Part shown: in pieces, positions 22,901 through 34,500 of the stretch
Position numbering within the stretch: position 1 is the first letter of the stretch
Layout: the number at the start of each line of letters is the position of its first letter
Origin: Hetaerina americana
Taxonomy: Eukaryota > Arthropoda > Insecta > Odonata > Calopterygidae
Reading direction: 5' to 3'
DNA length: 64,000 nt
Assembly (NCBI GenBank): GCA_022747635.1
Contig: JAKTNV010000089.1
Location: 1 to 64,000 of the forward strand
The notes under the pieces: model-generated
Told to the model about the DNA's origin: nothing
The model's input: only the letters and a program-made list of their open reading frames with translations
The model's database searches: none
Made by a program: the position numbers and the translations under genes

Positions 22901-23679
22901 GGATAAGGGAGGGGCTATTGTGGTTGACCATAATTTTCGGGGGCGAATATTAACAAAATATCACTTCATCTGGAAAAACCATCAGTTTTGTAAATAATTT
23001 TGAAGGTTAGAGGAATTAGACAATTGATTTCCATAGCACCATATAAAACGAGCGTATAAATAGTTATTGTTCACCTAAGCATACCGACGCGAGGCCAATC
23101 CGCTGGGTGATACAGATTTCCGTTCGCCTTGGATTTCTGAAGTGTAAATGATCCAAACGATTCGGAAGTAGTGTCCGCCGTATCAATCGACGCAGCAATG
23201 TGCGTAGACGCGCGGAAAACGGCACATTTATAGTAGATAGAAAAAGCCGTTCCTGAAACACGCCATATTGGATTTTCTGGAGGGGTGTTCCTAACCCGGG
23301 CGTGTACGTTTTCCTACGATTGGCCGGTTACTATTAGTTACGGTGATCAACGGACACGTTCCAATGCAATCTCACGCGTCGACTCAAGCAGTTTCTAAGG
23401 TGCGCAAACTTCGATTGTTATTGGTTGCCCTCGTTTGATTCAAATTTGGTCGTAAATGACGTGGTTGGCGCTGGCTAGACATACGTCATCCCAGATCACC
23501 CTTCACACGAGATTTTTAATAAGTAAACAGGTGTTTTTCGTGTAAAAATTTATTTATCCACTTCATCAAATACATATTCGTATGAGATAACAGAAATCTC
23601 TCGTTGGAGTGAAATATTCGTATCCATCTTCAAAGGTGTGACATAGACGTCCGCATTTCGCAGGCAGTTGGTGCTGGTT

Positions 23680-24003
23680 TCAATCAGGCTCGTTGGGGAG
23701 GGCCTTCACCTCCATCCTTGCTTTACGGTGCAAGATCGTCCACGCCTCATATGCACGATCACGAACTATGTCCAGGATACTCTTGTCGTTTCCTTCCGCA
23801 ATATCCATCAAGACGCGCATTGCCGCTCTGGAAACCTCCTTGGCTGTAGCCTTGGAGGCTCTGATGAGGATGGGTCTGGCCAATTGCCATATACTCCAGA
23901 AGATTGTTTTAATCCTCGCATAGACTAGTCCATCCTGGTTCTTGGTCGAGGGCTGACCAATTACTGGCGCCGAGGACGACATCAACTTCTCCGATGCTTT
24001 CAT
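23680..24003 (-). CDS. Array gene, 107-aa protein (copy 14)
   Basis: Intact frame with the same N6K and L103P as copy 12. Confidence 0.55.
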   Translation of the reverse strand: MKASEKLMSSSAPVIGQPSTKNQDGLVYARIKTIFWSIWQLARPILIRASKATAKEVSRAAMRVLMDIAEGNDKSILDIVRDRAYEAWTILHRKARMEVKALPNEPD

Positions 24004-24339
24004 ACCGACGGTAGGAGCGAGACTGATTTCCAAAGTAAGAGCGAATCATTATAAATATCTCTACTTGATTGATGAAGTGCGCATGCGCGTAATACTGATG
24101 GCCTTTGTATGGTGTGCGAAGCGCAGGGCCCACCTGTTATTTCCAATCGACGAAACAACGGAAAATCTGCCATTTGAAAGGAATATGTTTTCAATGAAAC
24201 GGATAAATTAAGGTCAACTCGAAAACCACGTGTTTATCATAACAAATCTCGTGTGAAGGGTGACCTGGGATGACGTATGTCTAGCCAGCGCCAACCACGT
24301 CATTTACGACCAAATTTGAATCAAACGAGGGCAACCAAT

Positions 24340-24915
24340 AACAATCGAAGTTTGCGAACCTTAGAAACTGCTTGAGTCGACGCGTGAGTTTGCATTGGAA
24401 CGTGCCCGTTGATCGACCATAACTAATAGTAACCGGCCAATCGTAGGAAAACGTACACGCCCGGGTTAGGAACCGACTTCCAGAAAATCCAAGATGGCGT
24501 GTTTCAGGAACGGCTTTTCCTATCTACTATAAATGTGCCTTTTTTCGCGCGTCTACGTACATCACCGCGTCGATTGATACAGCGGACACTACCAGCGAAT
24601 CATTTCGATCAATCATCCGGGAAAATATCCGTCCCAAAGGAAAGAATATATATACTTTTACGGATTTGTCTCGCGCACGTCGATAAAGTGCAAGCGTTCA
24701 CCAACGCCGTCTTTCGGGCTGAATGTGCGAAGACCCCCATAAGGATTTTTTCGGGAATTTAGCAATATCAAGGTTTTCAAGTGATTTTTAGTGATTAAAT
24801 TTTTGGTTTCCCTTGTTTTTTTCACGGTATGATGCGGAAATTTTGGGGTCGGGATAAAGAAGGGGCTATTGTGGTTGACCATAATTTTCGGGAGCGAATA
24901 TTAACAAAATATCAC
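24340..24915 (+). repeat. Truncated monomer 13 (A plus part of B)
   Basis: The forward array stops at about 24,915 inside B, after AATATCAC. It is joined directly to the B edge of an arm of an inverted block, with the rest of B lost. Confidence 0.85.
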
Positions 24916-25495
24916 AAAAGCCGTTCCTGAAACACGCCATCTTGGATTTTCTGGAAGTCGCTTCCTAACCCGGGCGTGTACGTTTTCCTACGATTAGCCG
25001 GTTACTATTAGTTATGGTCGATCAACGGACACGTTCCAATGCAAACTCACGCGTCGACTCAAGCAGTTTCTAAGGTTCGCAAGCTTCGATTGTTATTGGT
25101 TGCCCTAGTTTGATTCAAATTTGGTCGTAAATGACGTGGTTGGCGCTGGCTAGACATACGTCATCCCAGGTCACCCTTCACACGAGATTTTTTATGAGTA
25201 AACACGTGGTTTTCGAGTTGACCTTAATTTATCCGTTTCATTGAAAACATATTCCTTTCAAATGGCAGATTTTCCGTTGTTTCGTCGATTGGAAATAACA
25301 GGTGGGCCCTGCGCTTCGCACACCATACAAAGGCCATCAGTATTACGCGCATGCGCACTTCATCAATCAAGTAGAGATATTTATAATGATTCGCTCTTAC
25401 TTTGGAAATCAGTCTCGCTCCGACCGTCGGTATGAAAGCATCGGAGAAGTTGATGTCGTCCTCGGCGCCAGTAATTGGTCAGCCCTCGACCAAAA

Positions 25496-25759
25496 ATGAA
25501 CCAGGATGGACTAGTCTATGCGAGGATTAAAACAATCTTCTGGAGTATATGGCAATTGGCCAGACCCATCCTCATCAGAGCCTCCAAGGCTACAGCCAAG
25601 GAGGTTTCCAGAGCGGCAATGCGCGTCTTGATGGATATTGCGGAAGGAAACGACAAGAATATCCTGGACATAGTTCGTGATCGTGCATATGAGGCGTGGA
25701 CGATCTTGCACCGTAAAGCAAGGATGGAGGTGAAGGCCCTCCTCAACGAGCCTGATTGA
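25496..25759 (+). pseudogene. Array gene with a 4-nt insertion (copy 15, inverted block)
   Basis: Four extra bases near 25,492-25,497 break the frame at codon 21 but create an in-frame ATG at 25,496. From there an 87-codon frame covers the helical part of the protein, with S75N. It may be a pseudogene or an N-terminally shortened variant. The promoter sits upstream on the plus strand. Confidence 0.6.
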
Positions 25760-27055
25760 AACCAGCACCAACTGCCTGCGAAATGCGGACGTCTATGTCA
25801 CACCTTTGAAGATGGATATGAATATTTCACTCCAACGAGAGATTTCTTTTATCTCATACGAATATGTATTTGATGAAGTGGATAAATAAATTTTTACACG
25901 AAAAACACCTGTTTACTTATTAAAAATCTCGTGTGAAGGGTGACCTGGGATGACGTATGTCTAGCCAGCGCCAACCACGTTATTTACGACCAAATTTGAA
26001 TCAAACGAGGGCAACCAATAACAATCGAAGTTTGAGAACCTTAGAAACGGCTTGAGTCGACGCGTGAGTTTGCATTGGAACGTGTCCGTTGATCGACTGT
26101 AACTAATAGTAACCGGCCAATCGTAGGAAAACGTACACGCCCGGGTTAGGAACACCCCTCCAGAAAATCCAAGATGGCGTGTTTCAGGAACGGCTTTCCT
26201 TTATCCCGACCCCAAAATTTCCGCATCATACCGTGAAAAAAACAAGGGAAACCAAAAATTTAATCACTTAAAATCACTTGAAAACCTTGATATTGCTAAA
26301 TTCCCGAGCAAATCCTAATGGGGGTCTTCGCACATTCAGCCCGAAAGACGGCGTTGGTGAACGCTTGCACTTTATCGACGTGCGCGAGACAAATCCGTAA
26401 AAGTATATATATTCTTTCCTTTGGGACGGATATTTTCCCGGATGATTGATCGAAATGATTCGCTGGTAGTGTCCGCTGTATCAATCGACGCGGTGATGTA
26501 CGTAGACGCGCGAAAAAAGGCACATTTATAGTAGATAGGAAAAGCCGTTCCTGAAACACGCCATCTTGGATTTTCTGGAAGTCGGTTCCTAACCCGGGCG
26601 TGTACGTTTTCCTACGATTGGCCGGTTACTATTAGTTATGGTCGATCAACGGACACGTTCCAATGCAAACTCACGCGTCGACTCAAGCAGTTTCTAAGGT
26701 TCGCAAACTTCGATTGTTATTGGTTGCCCTCGTTTGATTCAAATTTGGTCGTAAATGACGTGGTTGGCGCTGGGTAGACATACGTCATCCCAGGTCACCC
26801 TTCACACGAGATTTTTTATGAGTAAACACGTGGTTTTCGAGTTGACCTTAATTTATCCGTTTCATTGAAAACATATTCCTTTCAAATGGCAGATTTTCCG
26901 TTGTTTCGTCGATTGGAAATAACAGGTGGGCCCTGCGCTTCGCACACCATACAAAGGCCATCAGTATTACGCGCATGCGCACTTCATCAATCAAGTAGAG
27001 ATATTTATAATGATTCGCTCTTACTTTGGAAATCAGTCTCGCTCCGACCGTCGGT

Positions 27056-27379
27056 ATGAAAGCATCGGAGAACTTGATGTCGTCCTCGGCGCCAGTAATT
27101 GGTCAGCCCTCGACCAAGAACCAGGATGGACTAGTCTATGCGAGGATTAAAACAATCTTCTGGAGCATATGGCAATTGGCCAGACCCATCCTCATCAGAG
27201 CCTCCAAGGCTACAGCCAAGGAGGTTTCCAGAGCGGCAATGCGCGTCTTGATGGATATTGCGGAAGGAAACGACAAGAGTATCCTGGACATAGTTCGTGA
27301 TCGTGCATATGAGGCGTGGACGATCTTGCACCGTAAAGCAAGGATGGAGGTGAAGGCCCTCCTCAACGAGCCTGATTGA
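27056..27379 (+). CDS. Array gene, 107-aa protein (copy 16, inverted block)
   Basis: Intact frame on the plus strand with the reference protein sequence and the promoter in place. The only change noted nearby is synonymous or noncoding. Confidence 0.55.
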   Translation: MKASENLMSSSAPVIGQPSTKNQDGLVYARIKTIFWSIWQLARPILIRASKATAKEVSRAAMRVLMDIAEGNDKSILDIVRDRAYEAWTILHRKARMEVKALLNEPD

Positions 27380-28474
27380 AACCAGCACCAACTGCCTGCG
27401 AAATGCGGACGTCTATGTCACACCTTTGAAGATGGATACGAATATTTCACTCCAACGAGAGATTTCTGTTATCTCATACGAATATGTATTTGATGAAGTG
27501 GATAAATAAATTTTTACACGAAAAACACCTGTTTACTTATTAAAAATCTCGTGTGAAGGGTGACCTGGGATGACGTATGTCTAGCCAGCGCCAACCACGT
27601 CATTTACGACCAAATTTGAATCAAACGAGGGCAACCAATAACAATCGAAGTTTGCGAACCTTAGAAACTGCTTGAGTCGACGCGTGAGTTTGCATTGGAA
27701 CGTGTCCGTTGATCGACTGTAACTAATAGTAACCGGCCAATCGTAGGAAAACGTACACGCCCGGGTTAGGAACACCCCTCCAGAAAATCCAAGATGGCGT
27801 GTTTCAGGAACGGCTTTTCCTATCTACTATAAATGTGCCGTTTTCCGCGCGTCTACGCACATTGCTGCGTCGATTGATACGGCGGACACTACTTCCGAAT
27901 CGTTTGGATCATTTACACTTCAGAAATCCAAGGCGAACGGAAATCTGTATCACCCAGCGGATTGGCGTCGCGTCGGTATGCTTAGGTGAACAATAACTTA
28001 TTATACGCTCCTTTTATATGGTGCTATGGAAATCTATTGTCTAATTCCTCTAACCTTCAAAATTATTTACAAAACTGATGGTTTTTCCAGATGAAGTGAT
28101 ATTTTGTTAATATTCGCTCCCGAAAATTATGGTCAACCACAATAGCCCCTCCCTTATCTCGACCCCAAAACTTCCGCATCATACCGTGAAAAAAACAAGG
28201 GAAACCAAAAATTTAATCACTAAAAATCACTTGAAAACCTTGATATTGCTAAATTCCCGAACAAATCCTTATGGGGGTCTTCGCACATTCAGCCCGAAAG
28301 ACGGCGTTGTTGAACGCTTGCACTTTATCGACGTGCGCGAGACAAATCCGTAAAAGTATATATATTCTTTCCTTTGGGACGGATATTTTCCCGGATGATT
28401 GATCGAAATGATTCGCTGGTAGTGTCCGCTGTATCAATCGACGCGGTGATGTACTTAGACGCGCGAAAAAAGGC

Positions 28475-29398
28475 TCAATCATCCGGGAAAATATCCGTCC
28501 CAAAGGAAAGAATATATATACTTTTACGGATTTGTCTCGCGCACTTCGATAAAGTGCAAGCGTTCACCAACGCCGTCTTTCGGGCTGAATGTGCGAAGAC
28601 CCCCATAAGGATTTGTTCTGGAATTTAGCAATATCAAGGTTTTCAAGTGATTTTTAGTGATTAAATTTTTGGTTTCCCTTGTTTTTTTCACGGTATGATG
28701 CGGAAATTTTGGGGTCGGGATAAGGGAGGGGCTATTGTGGTTGACCAAAATTTTCGGGAGGGAATATTAACAAAATATCACTTCATCTGGAAAAACCATC
28801 AGTTTTGTAAATAATTTTGAAGGTTAGAGGAATTAGACAATAGATTTCCATAGCACCATATAAAACGAGCGTATAAATAGTTATTGTTCACCTAAGCATA
28901 CCGACGCGAGGCCAATCCGCTGGGTGATACAGATTTCCGTTCGCCTTGGATTTCTGAAGTGTAAATGATCCAAACGATTCGGAAGTAGTGTCCGCCGTAT
29001 CAATCGACGCAGCAATGTGCGTAGACGCGCGGAAAACGGCACATTTATAGTAGATAGGAAAAGCCGTTCCTGAAACACGCCATCTTGGATTTTCTGGAGG
29101 GGTGTTCCTAACCCGGGCATGTACGTTTTCCTACGATTGGCCGGTTACTATTAGTTACAGTCGATCAACGGACACGTTCCAATGCAAACTCACGCGTCGA
29201 CTCAAGCAGTTTCTAAGGTTCGCAAACTTCGATTGTTATTGGTTGCCCTCGTTTGATTCAAATTTGGTCGTAAATGACGTGGTTGGCGCTGGCTAGACAT
29301 ACGTCATCCCAGGTCACCCTTCACACGAGATTTTTAATAAGTAAACAGGTGTTTTTCGTGTAAAAATTTATTTATCCACTTCATCAAATACATATTCG
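28475..29398 (+). repeat. Last forward partial monomer (B, A', start of C)
   Basis: After the inverted block the array resumes forward from inside B, passes through a long B and A', and ends 63 bp into C, where the LTR retrotransposon begins. Together with 27,479-28,402 it forms a palindrome with 924-bp arms and a 72-bp spacer. Confidence 0.9.
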
Positions 29399-30028
29399 TG
29401 TCGTCGGGGACATTAAGGGAGGAAGAACCACCACTCTTTGGTTGGACGTATTTATTGGTACTTACAACAATGCAACACAAATGCTCGGAGCCCAAGGGTA
29501 GTCACAGGGAATCAGCCAGGGAGTCGCGGGTCTCGCGAGGGTACCGACCGGCGTAGGGAAGGTAGGAGCGGTCTTGCGATGGCGCGGACCGGCGACGGAA
29601 CTGACTAGCCCACCCCGTTGGGTCCCCCTTGTATTTATCCGAAATACCCGGGACCAACGGGCGCACGAGGAGGGCTCAGAGTGCGGTCGACGGCTAGTCC
29701 CAAGGAGTCCCGTTACTGTTCTCCCATGACGCACGAGGAGGGTTGAGAGCGCTGGTCGACGGCTAGTGTCCCAAGGAGTCCCGTTACTGTTCTCGCTCCA
29801 CCCCCCCACGACATCACCCCGTCGGCAGTTAAGCCCCTGGCGTGGAATTACTAGGCTCCGAGAAAATTTCATATAAATGAACAATAAACATGAAGAAAAC
29901 ACTGAGTATCAGTATGCAGAGTATACACATATAAAAAAAATACCGAATAACAATATGAACCTTTTAAGAATTTAAGTTACATTGGAAATGTACATTCTTG
30001 AGCAATCATTGATATAGGTGGGTATTCA
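29399..30028 (-). repeat. 3' LTR (complete, about 630 bp)
   Basis: Bounded by TG at 29,399 and CA at 30,028 on the plus strand, next to the polypurine tract. In element orientation it holds a GATAAATACA box, a TCAGTT initiator-like site about 35 bp further on, and an AATAAA near the end. Two direct repeats of about 63-65 bp lie inside at 29,661-29,723 and 29,730-29,794. Confidence 0.85.
29661..29794. repeat. Tandem duplication inside the LTR
   Basis: Two copies of a roughly 63-65-bp GC-rich unit (29,661-29,723 and 29,730-29,794) differ by a few substitutions and a 2-3-bp indel. They lie upstream of the presumed transcription start, where LTR enhancers often are. Confidence 0.75.
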
Positions 30029-30029
30029 A

Positions 30030-30047
30030 CCCCCTTTTTCCTTCTTC
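30030..30047 (-). other. Polypurine tract
   Basis: An 18-nt purine run on the minus strand (GAAGAAGGAAAAAGGGGG) lies immediately upstream of the 3' LTR, as expected for the plus-strand primer. Confidence 0.75.
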
Positions 30048-30050
30048 AAT

Positions 30051-30145
30051 GTCCTTACGCGCACACACACACAAAAATGTTCCACACACACGTTCAAGGT
30101 CCTTACGCGCATACACACACAAAAATATTCCACATACAAGTTCAC
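30051..30145. repeat. Two-copy 47-bp repeat beside the polypurine tract
   Basis: Two tandem copies, each with GTCCTTACGCGCA followed by an ACACAC run and AAAAAT.TTCCACA, lie between the env region and the polypurine tract. The AC run suggests slippage. Confidence 0.7.
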
Positions 30146-30149
30146 AACT

Positions 30150-30400
30150 GCCTAAACACATTAGCACATCAGTTCACTGGACCTTTCACAGATTGGGAAA
30201 AGGGGGACAAATGTTGGGGATGCAGATTGGGAGACATTATACACCTGAATAGGTGGGTGTTCCGGCGTTCCTGTGGAGGATTTCTGCCCCTTCCCCGCTC
30301 TCCGGTGGCAACAAATATAGCCTACACCGAAAGGGGCAAAAGCTATAAGAGCTAATGCAGGAATTCCAGCGTAATGGATTAACTTGACATTTTGATTAAT
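30150..30400 (-). pseudogene. env-like C-terminal remnant with a membrane segment
   Basis: A minus-strand reading at about 30,372-30,305 gives a hydrophobic stretch rich in Ala, Ile and Leu that ends in a basic cluster with two cysteines and arginines. This resembles a transmembrane anchor and short tail. It is not in frame with the env-like ORF upstream, so it is read as a broken part of the same gene. Confidence 0.4.
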
Positions 30401-30521
30401 GGTTTAAGGACACTTGAAATCGTCTATGAGGGCAAGAAATATTTAAAAAAAAAGCTCCCGGCTCACGCTAAACAGCCACTGACCTGCAATTTCTCCCCTT
30501 ACATATTCCAAAAACGGAGTG

Positions 30522-31022
30522 CTACATACGTGCACTTCGCAGTGAGTTTTTATAGATGCTATTGTTTAAAAATGCCGCTATGTTGCCCGAGTCAGATAGG
30601 TTGCGTAGGATAGGATAGGAGGGAAGGCACACTTGCACATTGCCTGTAACACAGTCTTCGCCACCATCAGGCGGGAGTAGGATAAACCCCTCGTGGCTCT
30701 CTGTTACCGCCAAGTACATGGAATCTGGTTTTAAGACCATAGCCGGTTGGCCGTCAGGCATCCCCACCGGGAGCGTGTGAGCCTTGTACACTCTAAATTT
30801 TCCATTTCGGCGACTTAACGGGAGTGCAACCAATAGCATGGTAGTACCAGCATGCCTGAGAATGCGAACTCGTGCAATGCTGTATATAGGCATAGCCGAA
30901 GGGCCTTCGTACAGTGCGAATTGATGGTCAGGCGCCAATTGGCTTTTAGCAGTTTTCAAGATTCTTTTTAGGTGGGACGGGGCGAGGATCGTGGGTTGCA
31001 ACCTACCCAGCTCCGCTAGCAT
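30522..31022 (-). pseudogene. env-like ORF, ectodomain part (166 codons)
   Basis: The ATG-initiated frame lies between pol and the 3' LTR, where errantiviruses carry env. Its sequence (for example SHLKRIL and the FALYEG stretch, followed by a charged region and a late Asn-rich end) resembles the ectodomain of baculovirus F-like envelope proteins of insect errantiviruses. The open frame continues upstream to about 31,060 before meeting a stop. The frame closes before any membrane anchor. Together with the frame change at about 31,064 this indicates a degenerate env. The homology is by eye. Confidence 0.5.
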
Positions 31023-31063
31023 AACGGTAGTCCGTGTGAGCGAAAGAGCTCGTTCAAGTTCTG

Positions 31064-31552
31064 CTAAATATTAGAATAGATTGCTAGATAGCTATTGTGA
31101 ATAGTGGACAATAAGTCAACAAGAGCAAGGTTACTAGCTGTTTGGTGAGCGAGATTACTTTCCGTGAGGTTCCTAAAATTTTTTAATTGCCTGACGGGAG
31201 GATAGCTGGAAGTTAGGAATGGAATATCAAAGGGAGGGAGGTTCGGTATCACACCCTGGAGGAGGGGAGTGAGGCCTGTGACGGGGCCGGTCCACATCGG
31301 AGGGCCTTTTGGTGGAGGAGGTAGGGAAGAGGGGTGGTATCCCTCACCTCCGGGTGGTCTGCTGGGACTGATGCTCTTCGGCGTAGCGGATGTGGCCGCT
31401 GAGATTTCCTCCTCCAGTCCCGGGGTAACAGGTCGTTCAGGAGTAGATGGAGGGCCGTCATCATCCCGGCGGACGCATACGGCGGTGGTCTTTTGCCCAA
31501 CGCTCGGCATCCTGGTGTTGGAGTCCGCTCCGGAGGGACGGGATCGATGCAT
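31064..31552 (-). pseudogene. env-like upstream ORF overlapping the pol end (162 codons)
   Basis: The frame overlaps the last 92 bases of pol. It has a Pro-rich first two thirds and then a hydrophobic, Asn/Leu-rich end that appears to continue in another frame into the ORF at 31,022. It stops at 31,064-31,066. The overlap with pol fits an env normally expressed from a spliced RNA. An alternative is that the Pro-rich part is only a shadow of the pol C-terminus and that env begins near 31,300. Confidence 0.4.
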
Positions 31553-34500
31553 TCGGCAGGTCGTTTCGACTCCTGTCCACGCCCTTGGCTTCCGCTAACT
31601 CCGTGTTGTGTTGCGGCTGCCATTGTAAGAAAGGGCTATAACTCTGTGTGACGCGGCCGGGTCGTGGGCGAAGATTGTACGGGTGGCGGAGCGGCGATTG
31701 AGTTTCCAACAGCGGGGCTGGACGCGATGAGTATGGTGTCTGCAGGTCCGGGTCCCGGGTTGGAGAGGAACTCGGCTCCTGATGAGTGTACGCTTCGGTT
31801 GGCGTTGCAACGTCGGTTTCGGAATTGGAAGGAGGAATATTTAAGGCAGAAGGAGGGTCTTCGGTGAGGAAGTTAGGTTGGGGGATAGGCTCCGGATCTG
31901 GTGGAAGAGGTAAGACATTCCTCAAGTGGGCGATGAACCTCCGTCCATTCTGAAGATTTTCAATGTCCAGCGTAACTGGACTTCTTACGCGGATAACCTT
32001 ATACGGGCCTATCCATCTAGACAAAAGCTTCCGAGATCGACCTGGGGAAGGGGCCATATTCCGCAAGAGGACTAGTTGTCCTATTTGCACTTGAGGTAGA
32101 GATAAGCCTTTGTTATTGCGGATATGCTCATTCTCCGTATTCTGCTTATCGAATTCTGCTGCTTGGTTATGTGCCATTTTCAAGCGATATAGGAGTTCCT
32201 GTTCATAAGCTGCTGCATCTCTCGTTTCGGATTGTTTAGGCAAAACGTCGGCTTCCCATGGTAAATTTAATTCACGCCCATACATTAGATATGCGGGACT
32301 GTAGCCGGTGACTCGATGTTTTGTATTGCGGTACACAAATAAGGCAAAATTCAAGTGCTCGTCCCAGTCTCTGTGATCCTGCGCTACATAGTGAGAAATG
32401 ACATTCGCGAAGGATTGATGAGCTCTCTCCAACCTCCCGATCGCAGAGGGGTTGTAAGGAGATGTGAATATGGAGGATATCTTTAGAATTTGGCAAATAT
32501 TTTTCATTAAATTTGACGTGAAATTCGCGCCTCTATCCGTGAGCAGATACTTAGGGGTACCGTGACGACAGACAATATTCTCCACGAATGCACGCGCGAC
32601 TGTTTGTGCGGTCTGGTCTTTTATTGCTACAGCCTCAGGATAGCGAGTGAAGTAATCTTGACACGTGAGTATATACTTATTTCCCTTCTTTGAAAGGGGA
32701 AGCGGGCCAACTATATCTAATGCTAATTTCTCCAACGGATAGGTCGCCTCTAAAATTGGCTGAATAGGAATAGACCGTATTTGAGCCTTACGTTTTTTGC
32801 ATTCCAAGCAATTTTGTACATACAGACGCGTGTCTGAGTAGCACCCAACCCAAAAAAAATGTCGCTGAACGATATTTAATGTCTTATCTAATCCGCAGTG
32901 TCCTGCTAAAGGAGCATCATGACAACGCTCAAGGATGTGTTTCCTCATTGCCTTTGGGGCACAAATAACAGTTTGCGCTCCCCTTTCTGTAATATTGACT
33001 TTGCATAAAACCTCGGCGTCGTCATAGAAGTAAAATGGATCATGTTTACTCGCCAGGGTGTGTAATGATTCGAGCTCCAAGCACTGGCGCTGTTCTCTAG
33101 CTATTCTGTCTTTGTCCCAGCAGGGCTCGTATTGTGAGGTTTCGACGAAATTAACGATATGCGTTCTTGATAGTGCATCACTGTGGGCGATATCCTTTCC
33201 TGGGCGGTACCTAACATCAAAGGAATACTCATTTAGTTCCATAACCCATCTCGCCAACCTTGGTTTCGGTTCCTTTAGTGCTAATAGCCATTTTAACGGT
33301 TTATGATCGGTACAAAGAGTGAAGTGTCTCCCCAGTAGGTAGACGCGGAATTTCTTCACCATGGAAACGACGGCAAAGCATTCTACTTCCGTCGCGGAGT
33401 ATGACTTTTCTGCTCCATGCAATTGTTTACTTGCGCATGCGATAAGATGTTCTCCATCTTCGAATTCTTGAGACAAAATCCCACCGAGTGCGCAGTTTGA
33501 TGCATCTGTTGTCAACGTAAATTTTCTGGAAAAATCTGGAAACCTTAAAACAGGTGGCGTACAGAGGTAGCATCGTAATTTTTCGAAGGCTTGACTTTGC
33601 TCAGTTCCCCAATGAAATTGTGACTCTCTTTTTAGTAGTTTCGTGAGCGGTCTGGAAATGTCGGCAAAATTTGCAATGAATTTTCTGTAATACCCCGCGA
33701 GACCGAGAAAGGACTGAAGAGCTCGTATATTTTTTGGTTCCGGGAATTCCTGAATGGCTTTTATTTTCTCATCGTCGGGCTGTAGACCTTCTGCTGAGAT
33801 AATATGTCCTAAAAATTTGACTTTTTTCCGGAAGAAAATGCATTTCTGGGGTTTTAGTTTTAATTTCGCTTTTCTCAGCCTGGAAAAAATTTCCCTTAAT
33901 CCAGATATGTGGGCTTCCCATGAATAATCATATCTAAGGATATCATCCAAATAGAAGACGCATCCATCCCCGAGTAGCCCCCCCAACACAGCATTCATGA
34001 GACGTAGGAAGGTTGAAGGTGCATTTGCTAGACCAAAACTCATTCTATTACACTCGTAGTGACCGTGGGGCGTACTGAATGCGGTGTATTCTCTACTGTT
34101 TTTGTCCACTTCTACTTGCCAATAGCCGGTACATAAATCCATGGTGGAAAAATAGCGTTTGTCGCCTATCTGGTCAAAAATTTCATCCATGTTCGGGAGC
34201 GGAAACACCTCCTTTTTTGTGACGTTATTTAGGGCGCGGTAATCTATGCACGGACGGTGTTGAACAGATTCATTACTCGTAAATTTTTTCTTCACCAAGA
34301 TTATAGGGGCGGACCAGGGGCTGGTCGAAGGGGATATCACGCCATTTTGTAGCATTTCCTTAATGGCATCATCTAACACTGCGCGCTGAGAATGAGGTAC
34401 ACGATACGGTGCCTTCTTGATTGGCTTTGCATCTCCGACGTCGATGGTATGCCTTACTATCTCCGTACAGCCTAGAGGAGTAGTTGGGCTGACGAATATA

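Larger units (their letters stand above)
21545..24339 (+). repeat. Compound monomer 12 (2,795 bp copy of monomer 11)
   Basis: A near-exact tandem copy of monomer 11, sharing the internal duplication breakpoint (now at about 22,900) and its private substitutions. The 2.8-kb compound unit was therefore itself duplicated recently. One visible difference is the TTTATCATAACAAATC variant near 24,234. Confidence 0.9.
24916..28474 (-). repeat. Inverted block of the array
   Basis: Here the units read in reverse: arm, C (gene now on plus), arm, a shortened B (26,197-26,545, with the part next to one arm deleted), arm, C (gene on plus), arm, and a long-form B. The arm alleles match a simple inversion: CCGACTTCC-type next to the upstream side of C and CACCCCTCC-type next to its 3' side. 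Both junctions lie within B and show little homology, which looks like break repair and not arm-to-arm recombination. Confidence 0.85.
1..29398. repeat. Tandem array of A-B-A'-C monomers (about 1.84-1.96 kb)
   Basis: Monomers repeat with start-to-start spacings of 1840, 1841, 1956, 1840, 1955, 1840, 1840, 1841, 1955, 1840, 2796 and 2795 bp. By eye they differ only at scattered single bases and a few indels, so homogenisation is recent or continuing. Each monomer has two inverted arms (A and A', about 280 bp) separating two unrelated unique segments: B, about 550-665 bp, and C, about 725 bp. The array starts inside an A arm at base 1, so it extends left of the window. On the right it is cut by an LTR retrotransposon within C. 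CpG dinucleotides look plentiful compared with the flanking DNA. It could be a gene-bearing satellite, an array grown from a foldback-type transposon, or an integrated concatemer of a replicon; the sequence alone does not decide. Confidence 0.95.

Noticed and set aside
1..29398. CRISPR-like or rDNA array
   Set aside because: Repeat length, eukaryotic context, and absence of spacers or rRNA sequence rule these out.
29462..29902. 146-codon frame within the LTR
   Set aside because: It lies wholly inside the LTR across its internal duplication and has no known motif.
31447..31641. Plus-strand frames opposite pol and env (31,269-31,867, 34,417-35,403)
   Set aside because: Shadows of the minus-strand retrotransposon genes.
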